Source: Amycolatopsis orientalis DSM 40040 = KCTC 9412 (GTDB lineage Bacteria > Actinomycetota > Actinomycetes > Mycobacteriales > Pseudonocardiaceae). From it: a DNA stretch of 64,000 bases. Under the pieces are notes generated by a model that was given only the letters and a program-made list of their open reading frames with translations, was not told the DNA's origin and did not search any database. This document shows positions 35,166 to 44,870 of the stretch, piece by piece. A program made the translations under genes and the position numbers. The stretch spans positions 279,615-343,614 of the forward strand of contig NZ_ASJB01000015.1 of assembly GCF_000478275.1 (NCBI RefSeq), given 5' to 3'. Within the stretch, counting starts at the first letter, position 1, and the number at the start of each line of letters is the position of its first letter.

Positions 35166-36338
35166 TCAATCCCTCGGATCGTCCGGATCGAGGCCGTGCA
35201 GCGGGAAGATCGCGCGGCGGGTGTCGCGGATGGCGATGTCGACCGGCTCGTCCGCCCCGTCTCCCCACGGGGTGAACCCGGTTTCGCGGTCATCGGACAT
35301 CCGGGGCGGGATTTCGGCGTTCGGCGCCGCCCTGGAGATGGACGCGACCCAGTTCGGCGGCAGCGACGTCGCCGGGTCGACATCGCGGTCGAGCACGGTG
35401 GCGAGCAGATGGGTCCAGGAGCGCGGCACCACCCGGATCAGCTGGTAGCCCCCGCCGCCCACGGCGAGCCACCGGCCGCCGGCGTGCGCCTCGGCCAGTC
35501 CGCGAAGCCGCCGGTAGATCTCGCGATGGCCGTCCACCGAGAGTGAAAGGTCCGCCAGCGGGTCTTCTTCGTGGGAATCGACGCCGCACTGGGTGACGAG
35601 GATCTGCGGCCGGAACTGCTCCAGCAGCGACGGCACCACCGCGTCGAACGCCCGCAGCCAGCCGCCGTCCCGGGTGCCGGGCGGCAGCGGGAGGTTGACC
35701 GAGGTGCCCTCGGCGCCGCCTTTGCCGATCTCCGCCGAGTAGCCCGTGCCCGGCCACAGCGTGAACGGGTGCTGGTGCAGGGAAACGGTCAGCACGCGGG
35801 GATCGTCGTAGAACGCGGCCTGTACGCCGTCACCGTGGTGGACGTCGGTGTCGACGTAGGCGACGCGGTCGAAACCGTGGTCCAGCAGCCACGAGATCGC
35901 CACCGAGCAGTCGTTGTAGACGCAGAAACCCGACGCCCTGTCCCGCATCGCGTGGTGCAGTCCGCCGGCGATGTTCACCGCCCTGGTCACCTCGCCGTCG
36001 GCGATCTTGCGTGCGGCCAGCAGCGTCGAGCCGACGACCAGCGCCGAAGCCTCGTGCATGCCGGTGAACACCGGGTTGTCCTCGGTGCCGAGCCCGTGCG
36101 CGAGATCCTCGCCGGTCATCGGTGCCTGTCGGACCGCCTCGAGGTACTCGCCGGCGTGGACGCGGCGGATCTCGTCGTCCCCGGCTGGCCCGGGGACGAG
36201 CAGTTCGACGCCGTCGAGCACGCCGAGTTCGGTGGCGAGCCGGATGGTGAGTTCGAGCCGCACCGGATTGAACGGATGCTCGCCGCCGAGGTCGTAACCC
36301 AGCAGCGAGGAGTCCCATACGACGGCCGGTGCTCGCAT
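35166..36338 (-). CDS. acuC: AcuC-like class I histone-deacetylase-fold enzyme
   Basis: 390 residues. Catalytic His pair [22 protein letters not shown], zinc ligands in [17 protein letters not shown] and [12 protein letters not shown], and GGGGYQL near the C-terminus. AcuC proteins deacetylate acetyl-CoA synthetase in Bacillus. Here the gene is directly upstream of the acetyltransferase fusion on the same strand, two bases apart, so a write/erase pair is likely. ATG 36338. Confidence 0.9.
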   Translation of the reverse strand: MRAPAVVWDSSLLGYDLGGEHPFNPVRLELTIRLATELGVLDGVELLVPGPAGDDEIRRVHAGEYLEAVRQAPMTGEDLAHGLGTEDNPVFTGMHEASALVVGSTLLAARKIADGEVTRAVNIAGGLHHAMRDRASGFCVYNDCSVAISWLLDHGFDRVAYVDTDVHHGDGVQAAFYDDPRVLTVSLHQHPFTLWPGTGYSAEIGKGGAEGTSVNLPLPPGTRDGGWLRAFDAVVPSLLEQFRPQILVTQCGVDSHEEDPLADLSLSVDGHREIYRRLRGLAEAHAGGRWLAVGGGGYQLIRVVPRSWTHLLATVLDRDVDPATSLPPNWVASISRAAPNAEIPPRMSDDRETGFTPWGDGADEPVDIAIRDTRRAIFPLHGLDPDDPRD

Positions 36339-36395
36339 GGTTCGAACTCTAGTGCCCGGACGCGGCTGATGCCCCGTACCGGACCCGCCCGCGGG

Positions 36396-37244
36396 TCAGC
36401 CGGGCAGATCGCCGGTGGCGACCGGGCGCTCCGGATCACGCGACCAGTGCGACCACGAACCCGCGTACAGCGCGGCCGGTTCCGGGTGACCGGCGACCTC
36501 GAGCGCGAGGACGACGGACGAGGCGGTGACGCCCGATCCACAGTAGACACCGACCGGGGTCTCCGGGGTCACGCCGAGTCCTTCGAACCGCTCGGCCAGT
36601 TCCGAGGCGTCGCGCCAGCGGCCGTCCTCCGCGAGATGCCCGGAGAAGGGCGCGTTGACCGCACCCGGGATGTGCCCGGCGCGCGGGTCGATCGGCTCGG
36701 TCTCCCCGGCGTACCTCGGCCTGGCCCTGGCGTCGAAGAGCAGCCCCTCCCTGGCGAGCGCGGCGGCCTCGGCGGCCTCCAGTACCGGCATGCCGCCAGG
36801 CTTCACGACGATGTCGCCTTCCTCCGGCGCCGGGACCTCGGCCGTGACCGGCCGCTCTTCCTCTGCCCAGGCGGCGAACCCGCCGTCCAGCACGGCGACC
36901 TTGGCGTGCCCGGCCCAGCGCAGCAGCCACCACGCCCGGGCCGCGACCGATCCGTCGGAGTCGTCGTAGACCACGACCGGGTGACCGGTGCGGACCCCGG
37001 CCGCCCGCAGGTGCCGCTGCAGCGTCTCCGGCTCCGGCAGCGGATGACGGCCGCCGTCCCCCGGCTCCCCGGCGAGCGCCGTGTCGAGATCGACGTACAC
37101 CGCGCCAGGGAGATGTGCCTCACGGTAGGAATCGGCTCCGGGCGGGCCGGCGAGACGCCACCGGACGTCGAGGACTACGGAGCGTGCCGGTTCCGGCCCG
37201 GACAGCTGCGCGGCGAGTTCGCTGGTAGTGATCATGGGGCGCAT
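36396..37244 (-). CDS. Sulfurtransferase, two rhodanese domains (thiosulfate/3-mercaptopyruvate type)
   Basis: 282 residues from ATG 37244; the ATG at 37235 three codons inside is equally possible. The first domain is inactive-like ([25 protein letters not shown]). The second has the active-site loop [11 protein letters not shown], and CGSGVTA is the 3-mercaptopyruvate-type motif. Cytosolic. It transfers sulfur to cyanide or thiols. Divergent from ideR. Confidence 0.88.
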   Translation of the reverse strand: MRPMITTSELAAQLSGPEPARSVVLDVRWRLAGPPGADSYREAHLPGAVYVDLDTALAGEPGDGGRHPLPEPETLQRHLRAAGVRTGHPVVVYDDSDGSVAARAWWLLRWAGHAKVAVLDGGFAAWAEEERPVTAEVPAPEEGDIVVKPGGMPVLEAAEAAALAREGLLFDARARPRYAGETEPIDPRAGHIPGAVNAPFSGHLAEDGRWRDASELAERFEGLGVTPETPVGVYCGSGVTASSVVLALEVAGHPEPAALYAGSWSHWSRDPERPVATGDLPG

Positions 37245-37379
37245 CCGCCCATCTTCCCGCGCCTCCCGGCTCCACGCCCAGCTTGGGGGACTTTTCCCGC
37301 CCCGGGGCTTGTTGTCCCCACGCCTGCGTCGCTGTCGGTGCCAGCGACTACGATGAGCAACGCGGACGAAGGGGACAGC

Positions 37380-38068
37380 GTGAACGATCTCATCGACACC
37401 ACAGAGATGTACTTGCGTACGATCTACGAGCTCGAAGAAGAGGGTGTCGTCCCGCTGCGGGCCCGGATCGCGGAACGGCTGCAGCAGAGCGGCCCGACCG
37501 TGAGCCAGACCGTCGCCAGGATGGAACGTGACGGACTGGTCGTCGTCGCGGACGACAGGCACCTGCAGCTGACCGAACACGGTCGCGAGCTCGCCATCGC
37601 GGTCATGCGCAAGCACCGGCTGGCCGAGCGCCTTCTGGTCGATGTGATCGGCTTGGAGTGGGAGCACGTCCACAACGAGGCCTGCCGCTGGGAACACGTG
37701 ATGAGCGAGGCCGTCGAGCGCAAGCTGGTCAAGCTGCTCGACCACCCCACCACGTCGCCCTACGGCAACCCGATCCCGGGGCTGGACAAGCTCGGCGACG
37801 GCGATCCCGCCCCGCCGGCCGAGGCCGACCTGGTGCGGCTCGACGAGTTCGCCCGCACCGGTGGCGGCGAGGTCGAGATCCGGCGCATCGCCGAACACGT
37901 GCAGCTCGACGAGCTGCTGATGACCGAACTCAAGTCGGTCGGCATCGTGCCCGGCGGCCGGGTCAAGGTCGGCAAGGCCGCTCCCGGCGGCACCATCGAG
38001 GTCACCGGCGGCGACAACACCGCGCAGGTCCCCGTTTCGGCGCTCCACGCCGTGCTGGCGCAGGCCAG

Positions 38069-38072
<4 letters not shown>
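37380..38072 (+). CDS. ideR: Iron-dependent repressor IdeR (DtxR family)
   Basis: 230 residues, the length of mycobacterial IdeR, from GTG 37380 (AAGGGG upstream); an in-frame ATG at 37353 would add nine residues. The HTH ([26 protein letters not shown]) is almost unchanged from IdeR. All metal ligands are present: M10, H79, E83, H98, C102, E105, H106. An SH3-like domain closes the protein. With Fe2+ it represses siderophore genes and activates iron storage. The stop overlaps galK (GTGA). Confidence 0.94.
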
Positions 38073-39250
<1,178 letters not shown>

Positions 39251-39264
39251 GCACTTGTCGGCGA

Positions 39265-39291
39265 CCCCCGGGCAGGCCGTGGGCCCGGGGG
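39265..39291. terminator. Hairpin between galK and galE
   Basis: CCCCCGGGC (39265-39273) pairs with GCCCGGGGG (39283-39291), nine bp around a nine-base loop, downstream of galK. It may attenuate rather than end transcription into galE. Confidence 0.45.
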
Positions 39292-39337
39292 CGAGGACAC
39301 TGTGGAGCGACCGCATCCGCAGCAGAAAGGCGCGAAC

Positions 39338-40324
39338 GTGACCGACGAACCGACCAAGACCCTGAAGCTGATGGTGACGGGCGGAGCCGGTTATGTGGGC
39401 AGCGTCTGCGCGGCCCGTCTCATCGAGGCCGGGCACGACGTCACCGTGGTCGACGACCTCTCCACCGGGCACTCCGACGCGGTGCACCCGGACGCCACCT
39501 TCGTCGAGGGTGACGCCGCCGAGGTCGCCCGGCGCCTGCTCGGCGACGGTTTCGACGGTGTCCTCCACTTCGCCGCCAAGTCGCTGGTCGGCGAGTCGAT
39601 GACGGATCCGGCGAAGTACTGGGAGGGCAACGTCCTGACCTCGCTTCGCCTGCTCGAGGCGATGCGCGACCACGGCACGAAGCGGCTGGTGTTCTCGTCC
39701 ACGGCGGCCACCTACGGCGAGCCCGAGTCCTCCCCCATTCCCGAATCCGCGCCGACGCGGCCGACGAACACCTACGGCGCGACGAAGCTGGCCATCGACC
39801 ACGCGATCACGTCGTTCTCGCGCGCTCACGGCATCGCCGCGGCGAGCCTGCGCTACTTCAACGTCGCCGGTGCCTACGGCTCCTTCGGCGAGCGGCACGC
39901 CACCGAGACCCACCTGATCCCCCTCGTCCTCCAGGTCGCCACCGGGGACCGCGAGCGGATCCAGATCTTCGGTGACGACTATCCGACCGCGGACGGCACC
40001 GCCATCCGCGACTACATCCACGTGGTCGACCTCGCCGACGCGCACCTGCTGGCCCTGCGCCACGTGATCGACGGCGAGCACCGCATCTACAACCTCGGCA
40101 GCGGTACCGGGTTCTCCGTGCTCGAGGTGATCGAGGCGTGCCGCCGCGTCACCGGTCACGAGATCCCCGCCGCGGTCGCGCCGCGCCGGGCGGGCGACCC
40201 GTCGGTGCTGGTGGCCTCCAGCGAGCGAGCGGACGGCGAACTCGGGTGGAAGCCCGAGCGCACCGATCTCGACGGCATCGTGGCCGACGCCTGGGAGTTC
40301 ACGCGGTCCCGCCGGACAGCCTGA
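39338..40324 (+). CDS. galE: UDP-glucose 4-epimerase
   Basis: 328-residue extended SDR. NAD motif GGAGYVG at 15-21, catalytic Y-x-x-x-K in [11 protein letters not shown], Thr/Ser in [11 protein letters not shown] and C-terminal [16 protein letters not shown] 39338 with AAAGG upstream; a GTG 12 codons earlier is possible. Interconverts UDP-glucose and UDP-galactose. Its 3' end overlaps the opposite-strand DUF4192 gene by 26 bp. Confidence 0.93.
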   Translation: MTDEPTKTLKLMVTGGAGYVGSVCAARLIEAGHDVTVVDDLSTGHSDAVHPDATFVEGDAAEVARRLLGDGFDGVLHFAAKSLVGESMTDPAKYWEGNVLTSLRLLEAMRDHGTKRLVFSSTAATYGEPESSPIPESAPTRPTNTYGATKLAIDHAITSFSRAHGIAAASLRYFNVAGAYGSFGERHATETHLIPLVLQVATGDRERIQIFGDDYPTADGTAIRDYIHVVDLADAHLLALRHVIDGEHRIYNLGSGTGFSVLEVIEACRRVTGHEIPAAVAPRRAGDPSVLVASSERADGELGWKPERTDLDGIVADAWEFTRSRRTA

Positions 40325-41366
40325 GCCCGATCGTGGGCGGCGGCCCTTCCTCGCGTTGCCGCAGGACGATCCCGGCCAGTTCGGACGGTGGCAGCATCGC
40401 GTCCAAGGCGACCGTCAGCAGCCTGGCCAGTCCGTGTTCCGGGTCGACCTCACAGGCCCTGGCCAGTGCCATCCCGGCGACGGTCAGGTCACCGCGGGCG
40501 TAGGCGGCGTGCGCCTTCAGGCACAGCGCCTCGGCCGATTCGGGTTCGGGTAACTCCCGGGCCAGGCGGAGCCAGAGCTCTTCCGCGGTACGCGCCAGCG
40601 TCGACTCCGCGGGAGCGGCGGTGAGCAGGCAGGCGCCCCGGACCTCGACCAGGGAAAGCGCCCACGCCAGCCGGATGGCCTGATCGTCGGTGAGTTCCTG
40701 GTCGCCACCCGCGAAGCGGTCGAGCGCGGCGTTCACCTCGGCGAGCGCCGCCTCGACGACGTCGCCTTCTCCCCAGGGCGGATCGGCCAGCCTGGTCAGG
40801 AGGTCTGCGCGCCGCGCGAGCGTTTCCGGCGGACCGGGGTCGAAAAGGCGTTGCAGTTCTTCCCGGCTCTCGCGGGTGATGCGGCCGTCGCTGGTGACGA
40901 TCGCGGCCATCACCGACTCGCGGGGGTCGGGCAGGACGCCGCCGCAGGTCCTGTCCCGGTAGCACCCCCACCGCGCACCCGCGGTGATCCGAGGCACCCA
41001 CAGCGGGTGCAGGAGGGGGATGCCGTACTCCGCGAGCGCGGATTCCAGGCGCCGGACGAACCGGCGGCGAGGCGGCCGCCCGGCCGGATTCGGCGAGCCG
41101 CCGCCGATGACGGCCACGGTCGCACCGGTGTGCGCGGTCGCGGCCAGCCGGGCCGCGAGATCGAGCGCCTGGTCTTTCTCCAGGCCGGGCGGCGGGAGGT
41201 CCACGCGCAGGGTGAGGCCCTGCCGTTTGCGGTCCGGCCCTCGCTGGCCGAAGACGACGACGGAGTCCTCGGGATGGAAGCCGAGGATGTACGGGATCGC
41301 GGCGAGCAGGTCCGCCGGATCCTTCAGATCGACCTTGGGCCTGCCGGTCGGGGTGGTTGTGGTCAT
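40299..41366 (-). CDS. DUF4192 domain protein
   Basis: 355 residues from ATG 41366; the upstream open frame lacks support. The opening [22 protein letters not shown] is the diagnostic DUF4192 start. The middle has a basic stretch ([15 protein letters not shown]), and the last third looks TPR-like ([39 protein letters not shown]). Common in actinobacteria; function unknown. Converges with galE. Confidence 0.86.
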   Translation of the reverse strand: MTTTTPTGRPKVDLKDPADLLAAIPYILGFHPEDSVVVFGQRGPDRKRQGLTLRVDLPPPGLEKDQALDLAARLAATAHTGATVAVIGGGSPNPAGRPPRRRFVRRLESALAEYGIPLLHPLWVPRITAGARWGCYRDRTCGGVLPDPRESVMAAIVTSDGRITRESREELQRLFDPGPPETLARRADLLTRLADPPWGEGDVVEAALAEVNAALDRFAGGDQELTDDQAIRLAWALSLVEVRGACLLTAAPAESTLARTAEELWLRLARELPEPESAEALCLKAHAAYARGDLTVAGMALARACEVDPEHGLARLLTVALDAMLPPSELAGIVLRQREEGPPPTIGLRLSGGTA

Positions 41367-41517
41367 GCCCCCACCTTGCGGCGGGAAGGGGGCCGCCGGG
41401 TGGGGGCAGGACAGATCTGTGGACAACCGGGGGCGTTGTGGACAACCGCCACCGGGACCGGCCGAGTGGACGCCGATCCTGTCGGTGGGGTGGTCTACAG
41501 TGCCCTGCCCCGCGGGG

Positions 41518-42372
41518 TCAGTCGCAGTGTTCGAACGGGCTCTCATAGGCGTTCGACCCGACCGAGCCACCCCACTTGACGCAGATGGAGTCGGCCGCCT
41601 TCTTCACCGGTCCGGCGTAGTAGGTGAAGCTGCCGGAGTCGGTCACGCGGGCCGATCCCTGGACTTCGAGGAAGGCCGACACCGGCGACGCGGTGCCGAG
41701 CGAGACCGCCTTCAGCGTCGTCACGCAGTTGGACTTCGTCGAAGAGTTGTAGAGCAGGTACGCCGTGCCCGAATTGTTCGCGAGCGCCTGCGAGTCGACC
41801 ACCGAGAACCCGCTGCCGCACACCTCCGTGGCCTCGTACGGGTTACCGCCGCACGAGTTCTTGCTGGTGAAGTCGGTGTGGCCGTAGTACGGCACCGCGA
41901 CCCCGTTCAGCGTCGCCTTCTGCACCACCCCGTTGAGCCGCTCTTCGAAGTGCAGGTGCGGCCCGGTCACCCCGCCGGTCGCGCCGGCCGTGCCGAGCTG
42001 CTTGCCGAGGCTGACGGCCTGGCCGACCGAGACGGACTGCGTCGACAGATGGGCGTAGCGGGTACGCCAGCCGCCGCCGTGGTCGACCTCGACCCAGCGC
42101 CCGTAGCTCGTGCTGCCTTCGTCGGCGACGCGCGTGACGGTGCCGCCCGCCGAGGCCAGCACCGGCATCCCGGTGATCCCCGACTTCTGGAAGTCGACCG
42201 AGTTCGCCGGGCTGTGCCCGCTGAACGTCGCGGCCGTGACCGTCACACCGCATTTGAACGGGACCTGGAAATTCGGGGCGGCCGACGCCTGCGTCGTCCC
42301 GGCCATGGTCAGGCCGAGCGCGGGGATGACGGTGGCCGCGGCGAGTACCGCGAGGCGGCGCAACCTGGACAT
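41518..42372 (-). CDS. Secreted M23-family (LytM-like) peptidase
   Basis: 284 residues from ATG 42372, which follows GGAGG by five bases. Sec signal ending QASAAP near residue 32. The LytM domain keeps the HLHF motif (TGPHLHFEE) and GRWVEVDHGGGWRTRYAHLS. The first zinc site reads GHSPANSVDF, so the usual His four residues before the Asp is Asn; the upstream His of GHSP may substitute. A C-terminal ~100-residue domain with four Cys (CGGNPYEATEVC and others) follows. A cell-wall role is likely; activity is uncertain because of the changed ligand. Confidence 0.82.
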   Translation of the reverse strand: MSRLRRLAVLAAATVIPALGLTMAGTTQASAAPNFQVPFKCGVTVTAATFSGHSPANSVDFQKSGITGMPVLASAGGTVTRVADEGSTSYGRWVEVDHGGGWRTRYAHLSTQSVSVGQAVSLGKQLGTAGATGGVTGPHLHFEERLNGVVQKATLNGVAVPYYGHTDFTSKNSCGGNPYEATEVCGSGFSVVDSQALANNSGTAYLLYNSSTKSNCVTTLKAVSLGTASPVSAFLEVQGSARVTDSGSFTYYAGPVKKAADSICVKWGGSVGSNAYESPFEHCD

Positions 42373-42493
42373 GGAGACCTCCATCAGCTGGGGAAGCCGG
42401 ACACGTCGAAGCAAAGACGGAGGAAATACATTTTCCATACAAGCCCGCGGCCGGGTGGGTGTTTTCCGCCCTCGGGCGTGAAGGCATCCTTCG

Positions 42494-42528
42494 CCACTCT
42501 TAAGGTCAGGGTCCCGGCAAAGTCGCAG
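42494..42528. repeat. GGTCAGGGTCCCGGCAA repeat, direct copy a
   Basis: 35-bp unit ending GGTCAGGGTCCCGGCAAAGT plus CGCAG. It matches 42725-42759 in 33 of 35 positions and resembles the arms of the hairpin at 5301-5412. Preceded by GTGAAGGCATCCTTCGCC, which echoes the GAAGG/CCTTC ends of the palindromic repeats. Part of the 600-bp gene-free stretch 42373-42972. Confidence 0.8.
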
Positions 42529-42658
42529 GGCGTCGCCGGTCAGGTGAGCCGAGACCGACGCGCCCGTTTTCGGGTAATGCGCACGGCTTCGTCACGAGTC
42601 CGCGCCTTCGCCCCATATGGTCACTCGCTGTGGCTGGCGACGCGTAAGTGTTACCGCT

Positions 42659-42717
42659 CGTGAGGGGTGTGTGGATATAGGGACGTTGAACGTCCCTATA
42701 TCCACACACCCCTCACG
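42659..42717. repeat. Perfect palindrome with 29-bp arms
   Basis: Arms 42659-42687 and 42689-42717 are exact inverse complements around one G. The arm begins CGTGAGGGGTGTGTGGATAT and ends AGGGACGTT. It contains no gene. The GC content drops locally (GGATATAGG), unlike its surroundings. Confidence 0.95.
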
Positions 42718-42724
42718 TCATTCC

Positions 42725-42759
42725 CCACTCTTGGGGTCAGGGTCCCGGCAAAGTCGCAG
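42725..42759. repeat. GGTCAGGGTCCCGGCAA repeat, direct copy b
   Basis: Same 35-bp unit as copy a, with GG in place of AA before GTCAGGG. It begins eight bases after the perfect palindrome. The rest of the gap up to 42893 shows nothing I can name. Confidence 0.8.
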
Positions 42760-42893
42760 AGTTGCTGGTCTGCGCTGTTCTTGATCGTCCGGGTGTGGCA
42801 TCGCCGACGCCTCCACACTCGGGGGTGCGCCGGGTTCCGGGCATGTCCCTGATCCTCTGTTGATCAAGCTTCGCAACCGGCGTGCCCCGCGAC

Positions 42894-42934
42894 GATGAAG
42901 GAATTGGGACACTCAACGTCCCGATTCCTTCATC
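42894..42934. repeat. Second palindrome with a shared GGGAC..GTCCC core
   Basis: GATGAAGGAATTGGGAC (42894-42910) pairs with GTCCCGATTCCTTCATC (42918-42934) with one wobble around ACTCAAC. The core GGGAC...AACGTCCC is also the centre of the palindrome at 42659-42717, so the two share an apical part on different stems. It lies downstream of the X-Pro peptidase stop. Confidence 0.8.
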
Positions 42935-42972
42935 GACGGCCTGCACGCGCTTCAGGGCCGGACCGGCCGGGC

Positions 42973-44784
42973 TCAGCCGAAGGCGGCACGCAGCGCGGGC
43001 TTCCCGCCCGCCACCGGCAGCACCACGCTGGTGCGGTTCAGTTCCAGCGCGACCCCCGCCCCGGGCTTCGGCCGGAGCGTGTAGTCGTGGTCGCTGGAGG
43101 CCAGCAGGAACTCGATCTTGTGCCCGGCCGCGAGCAGGTAGTCCTTCGCGACCAGTTCGACCTCGACGCGGTAGCTCTCACCGGGGGTGATCGGATCGGT
43201 GCGCGCCGGGTCGCGGCGGTTCTGCGGGTCGGTCCAGCCGCGGCTGATCACCTTGGCCGTGCCGTCCGGGGCACGGTCGACCAGCACCGCCGTCACGTTC
43301 GCGGCGGGCTTGTCGAAGGAGACCGACAGACCGGCCTTAGCGGTGCCGGAGAGGCGCACGGGCTGCTTCGCCGCGGAGGTCGAGTACAGCAGCCTGTTGC
43401 CCGACGACGCCGCGTCGGCGAGCTGCTCGATGGTCTTGCTCGCGTCGTCGGCCAGTTTCTCGACGGCGGGCTTGCCGGGAACGGGCTTCCGCGTGTCGAG
43501 CGTGCCCTTCGAGGAGCCACCGGGCCACGGGTAGAGCTTCACGTCCTCGGTGCCGGGCAGCGGCCACTCGGGCTCGTCCGCCCACGACTTGTCCTCGCGC
43601 TGGATGGTGGCCTTCGGCTCCCGCTCGATGCCGTTGTCCACGTCGTAGAGGTAGTGCGACATCCACTTGTTCAGCGTGGTGAGCCAGACGTCGCGGCGGA
43701 GGCTGTACGGGTCGGCGTGCCCGGCCTGGTGCAGCCAGATCTTGTGCTCGACGCCGCGCGCCTTGAGCATCTCGTACCACCGCGTGCCCTGGTCGGTCTT
43801 GACGTTCCAGTCGCCGAGGCCGTGCACGACGAGCACCGAAGCGCGCACCTTGTTCACGTCGTTGCGGTAGTTGCGCACATCCCAGAAGGGGCTGTAGTCG
43901 CCGGTCACCCGGTCCTGGTCGACGGCGATGCCGTCGATGAGCGGGCGGCAGACGGCGCGGTCCTGTCGCGTGTAGACGTAGTCGGCGAGCACGTCCGCGT
44001 CCTCGCCCTGGAAGCCGCCCGCCGCGACGACGGCGCCGTCGTTGCGGTAGTAGTCGTACCAGCTGGAGATCGCCGCGATCGGGACGATCGTCTCCAGCCC
44101 TTCGACGCCGGTGCTGGCCACCGCGTTGGGCAGCGTCCCGTTGTAGGAGACGCCCATCATGCCGGTCTTGCCGGTGCTCCAGTCCGCGACCGCGGCCTTG
44201 CCCGCCGCGTCCCGCGCCGTCGTCCTGCCGTTCAGCCAGTCCACAATGGACTTCGCGCCGATGGTCTCGTTGACGTCGCCGGTGCTCGGGCAGCCGGTGG
44301 ACTGGCCGCTGCCGAGCGATTCGCCGTACACCACCGCGAACCCGCGGGCGGTGAAGTAGTCCTGGTAGCGCCAGCTGATCGGCACCGCGTTCGGGCCGAC
44401 GGAGCTGGTCGCGATCCGCGGGCCCGCGGGCGCGCGCTTCGCGCCGGGCACGTACAGCTCGACGTCGACGTTGTGGTTCGCGACGTCGTTGCCGCCCGCG
44501 TAGTACGGGCTGGCCTGGTAGACGACCGGGACCTTCATCCCCTGCTGCGTCGCGCGCGGCCGCACCACCTCCGCGTGCACGAGGTCGTCCTTGCCGTCGC
44601 CGTCGCTGTCGACGGGCGCGGTGACCCAGACGTTCTCCCGGATGACATCGGCCGGGTCGAAGACCGGCTGCGCCTGACCGTCCTTGAAGACCGGCGCCGG
44701 CGGCGTATCGGCCTGGGCCGGCAAAGCCGTCGCCGGCAGGACCAGGACGGCGGTGAACAAGGCAGCGAGCCTGGCGACTCTCAC
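42973..44784 (-). CDS. Secreted X-Pro dipeptidyl-peptidase / CocE-family hydrolase
   Basis: 603 residues with a Sec signal (RVARLAALFTAVLVLPATALPAQA, cut near residue 25). Alpha/beta-hydrolase core of S15: nucleophile Ser in GMMGVSYNGT, Asp in VVHGLGDWNV, His in HQAGHADPYS. A C-terminal jelly-roll follows (PGESYRVEVELVAKDYLLAAGHKIEFLLASSD). GTG 44784 with GGGGG just upstream. Probably cleaves X-Pro dipeptides from extracellular peptides. Divergent from the MuiA-like gene. Confidence 0.9.
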   Translation of the reverse strand: MRVARLAALFTAVLVLPATALPAQADTPPAPVFKDGQAQPVFDPADVIRENVWVTAPVDSDGDGKDDLVHAEVVRPRATQQGMKVPVVYQASPYYAGGNDVANHNVDVELYVPGAKRAPAGPRIATSSVGPNAVPISWRYQDYFTARGFAVVYGESLGSGQSTGCPSTGDVNETIGAKSIVDWLNGRTTARDAAGKAAVADWSTGKTGMMGVSYNGTLPNAVASTGVEGLETIVPIAAISSWYDYYRNDGAVVAAGGFQGEDADVLADYVYTRQDRAVCRPLIDGIAVDQDRVTGDYSPFWDVRNYRNDVNKVRASVLVVHGLGDWNVKTDQGTRWYEMLKARGVEHKIWLHQAGHADPYSLRRDVWLTTLNKWMSHYLYDVDNGIEREPKATIQREDKSWADEPEWPLPGTEDVKLYPWPGGSSKGTLDTRKPVPGKPAVEKLADDASKTIEQLADAASSGNRLLYSTSAAKQPVRLSGTAKAGLSVSFDKPAANVTAVLVDRAPDGTAKVISRGWTDPQNRRDPARTDPITPGESYRVEVELVAKDYLLAAGHKIEFLLASSDHDYTLRPKPGAGVALELNRTSVVLPVAGGKPALRAAFG

Positions 44785-44870
44785 GTGACCCCCAAAACGG
44801 GCATGGCGGGCAGGACCCAGCTGAGGTTTCCGGCCACCCGAACAGGTGTCAAGAGACTAACGTCGGGGGC

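Noticed and set aside
32455..35448. 997-codon frame antisense to the acetyltransferase fusion
   Set aside because: Composition is shadow-like, no ribosome-binding site, and the opposite strand has clear catalytic motifs.
42373..42972. Possible CRISPR array or insertion sequence in the repeat-rich gap
   Set aside because: The repeats are palindromes and two direct copies with unequal spacing; no spacers, transposase or tandem array.
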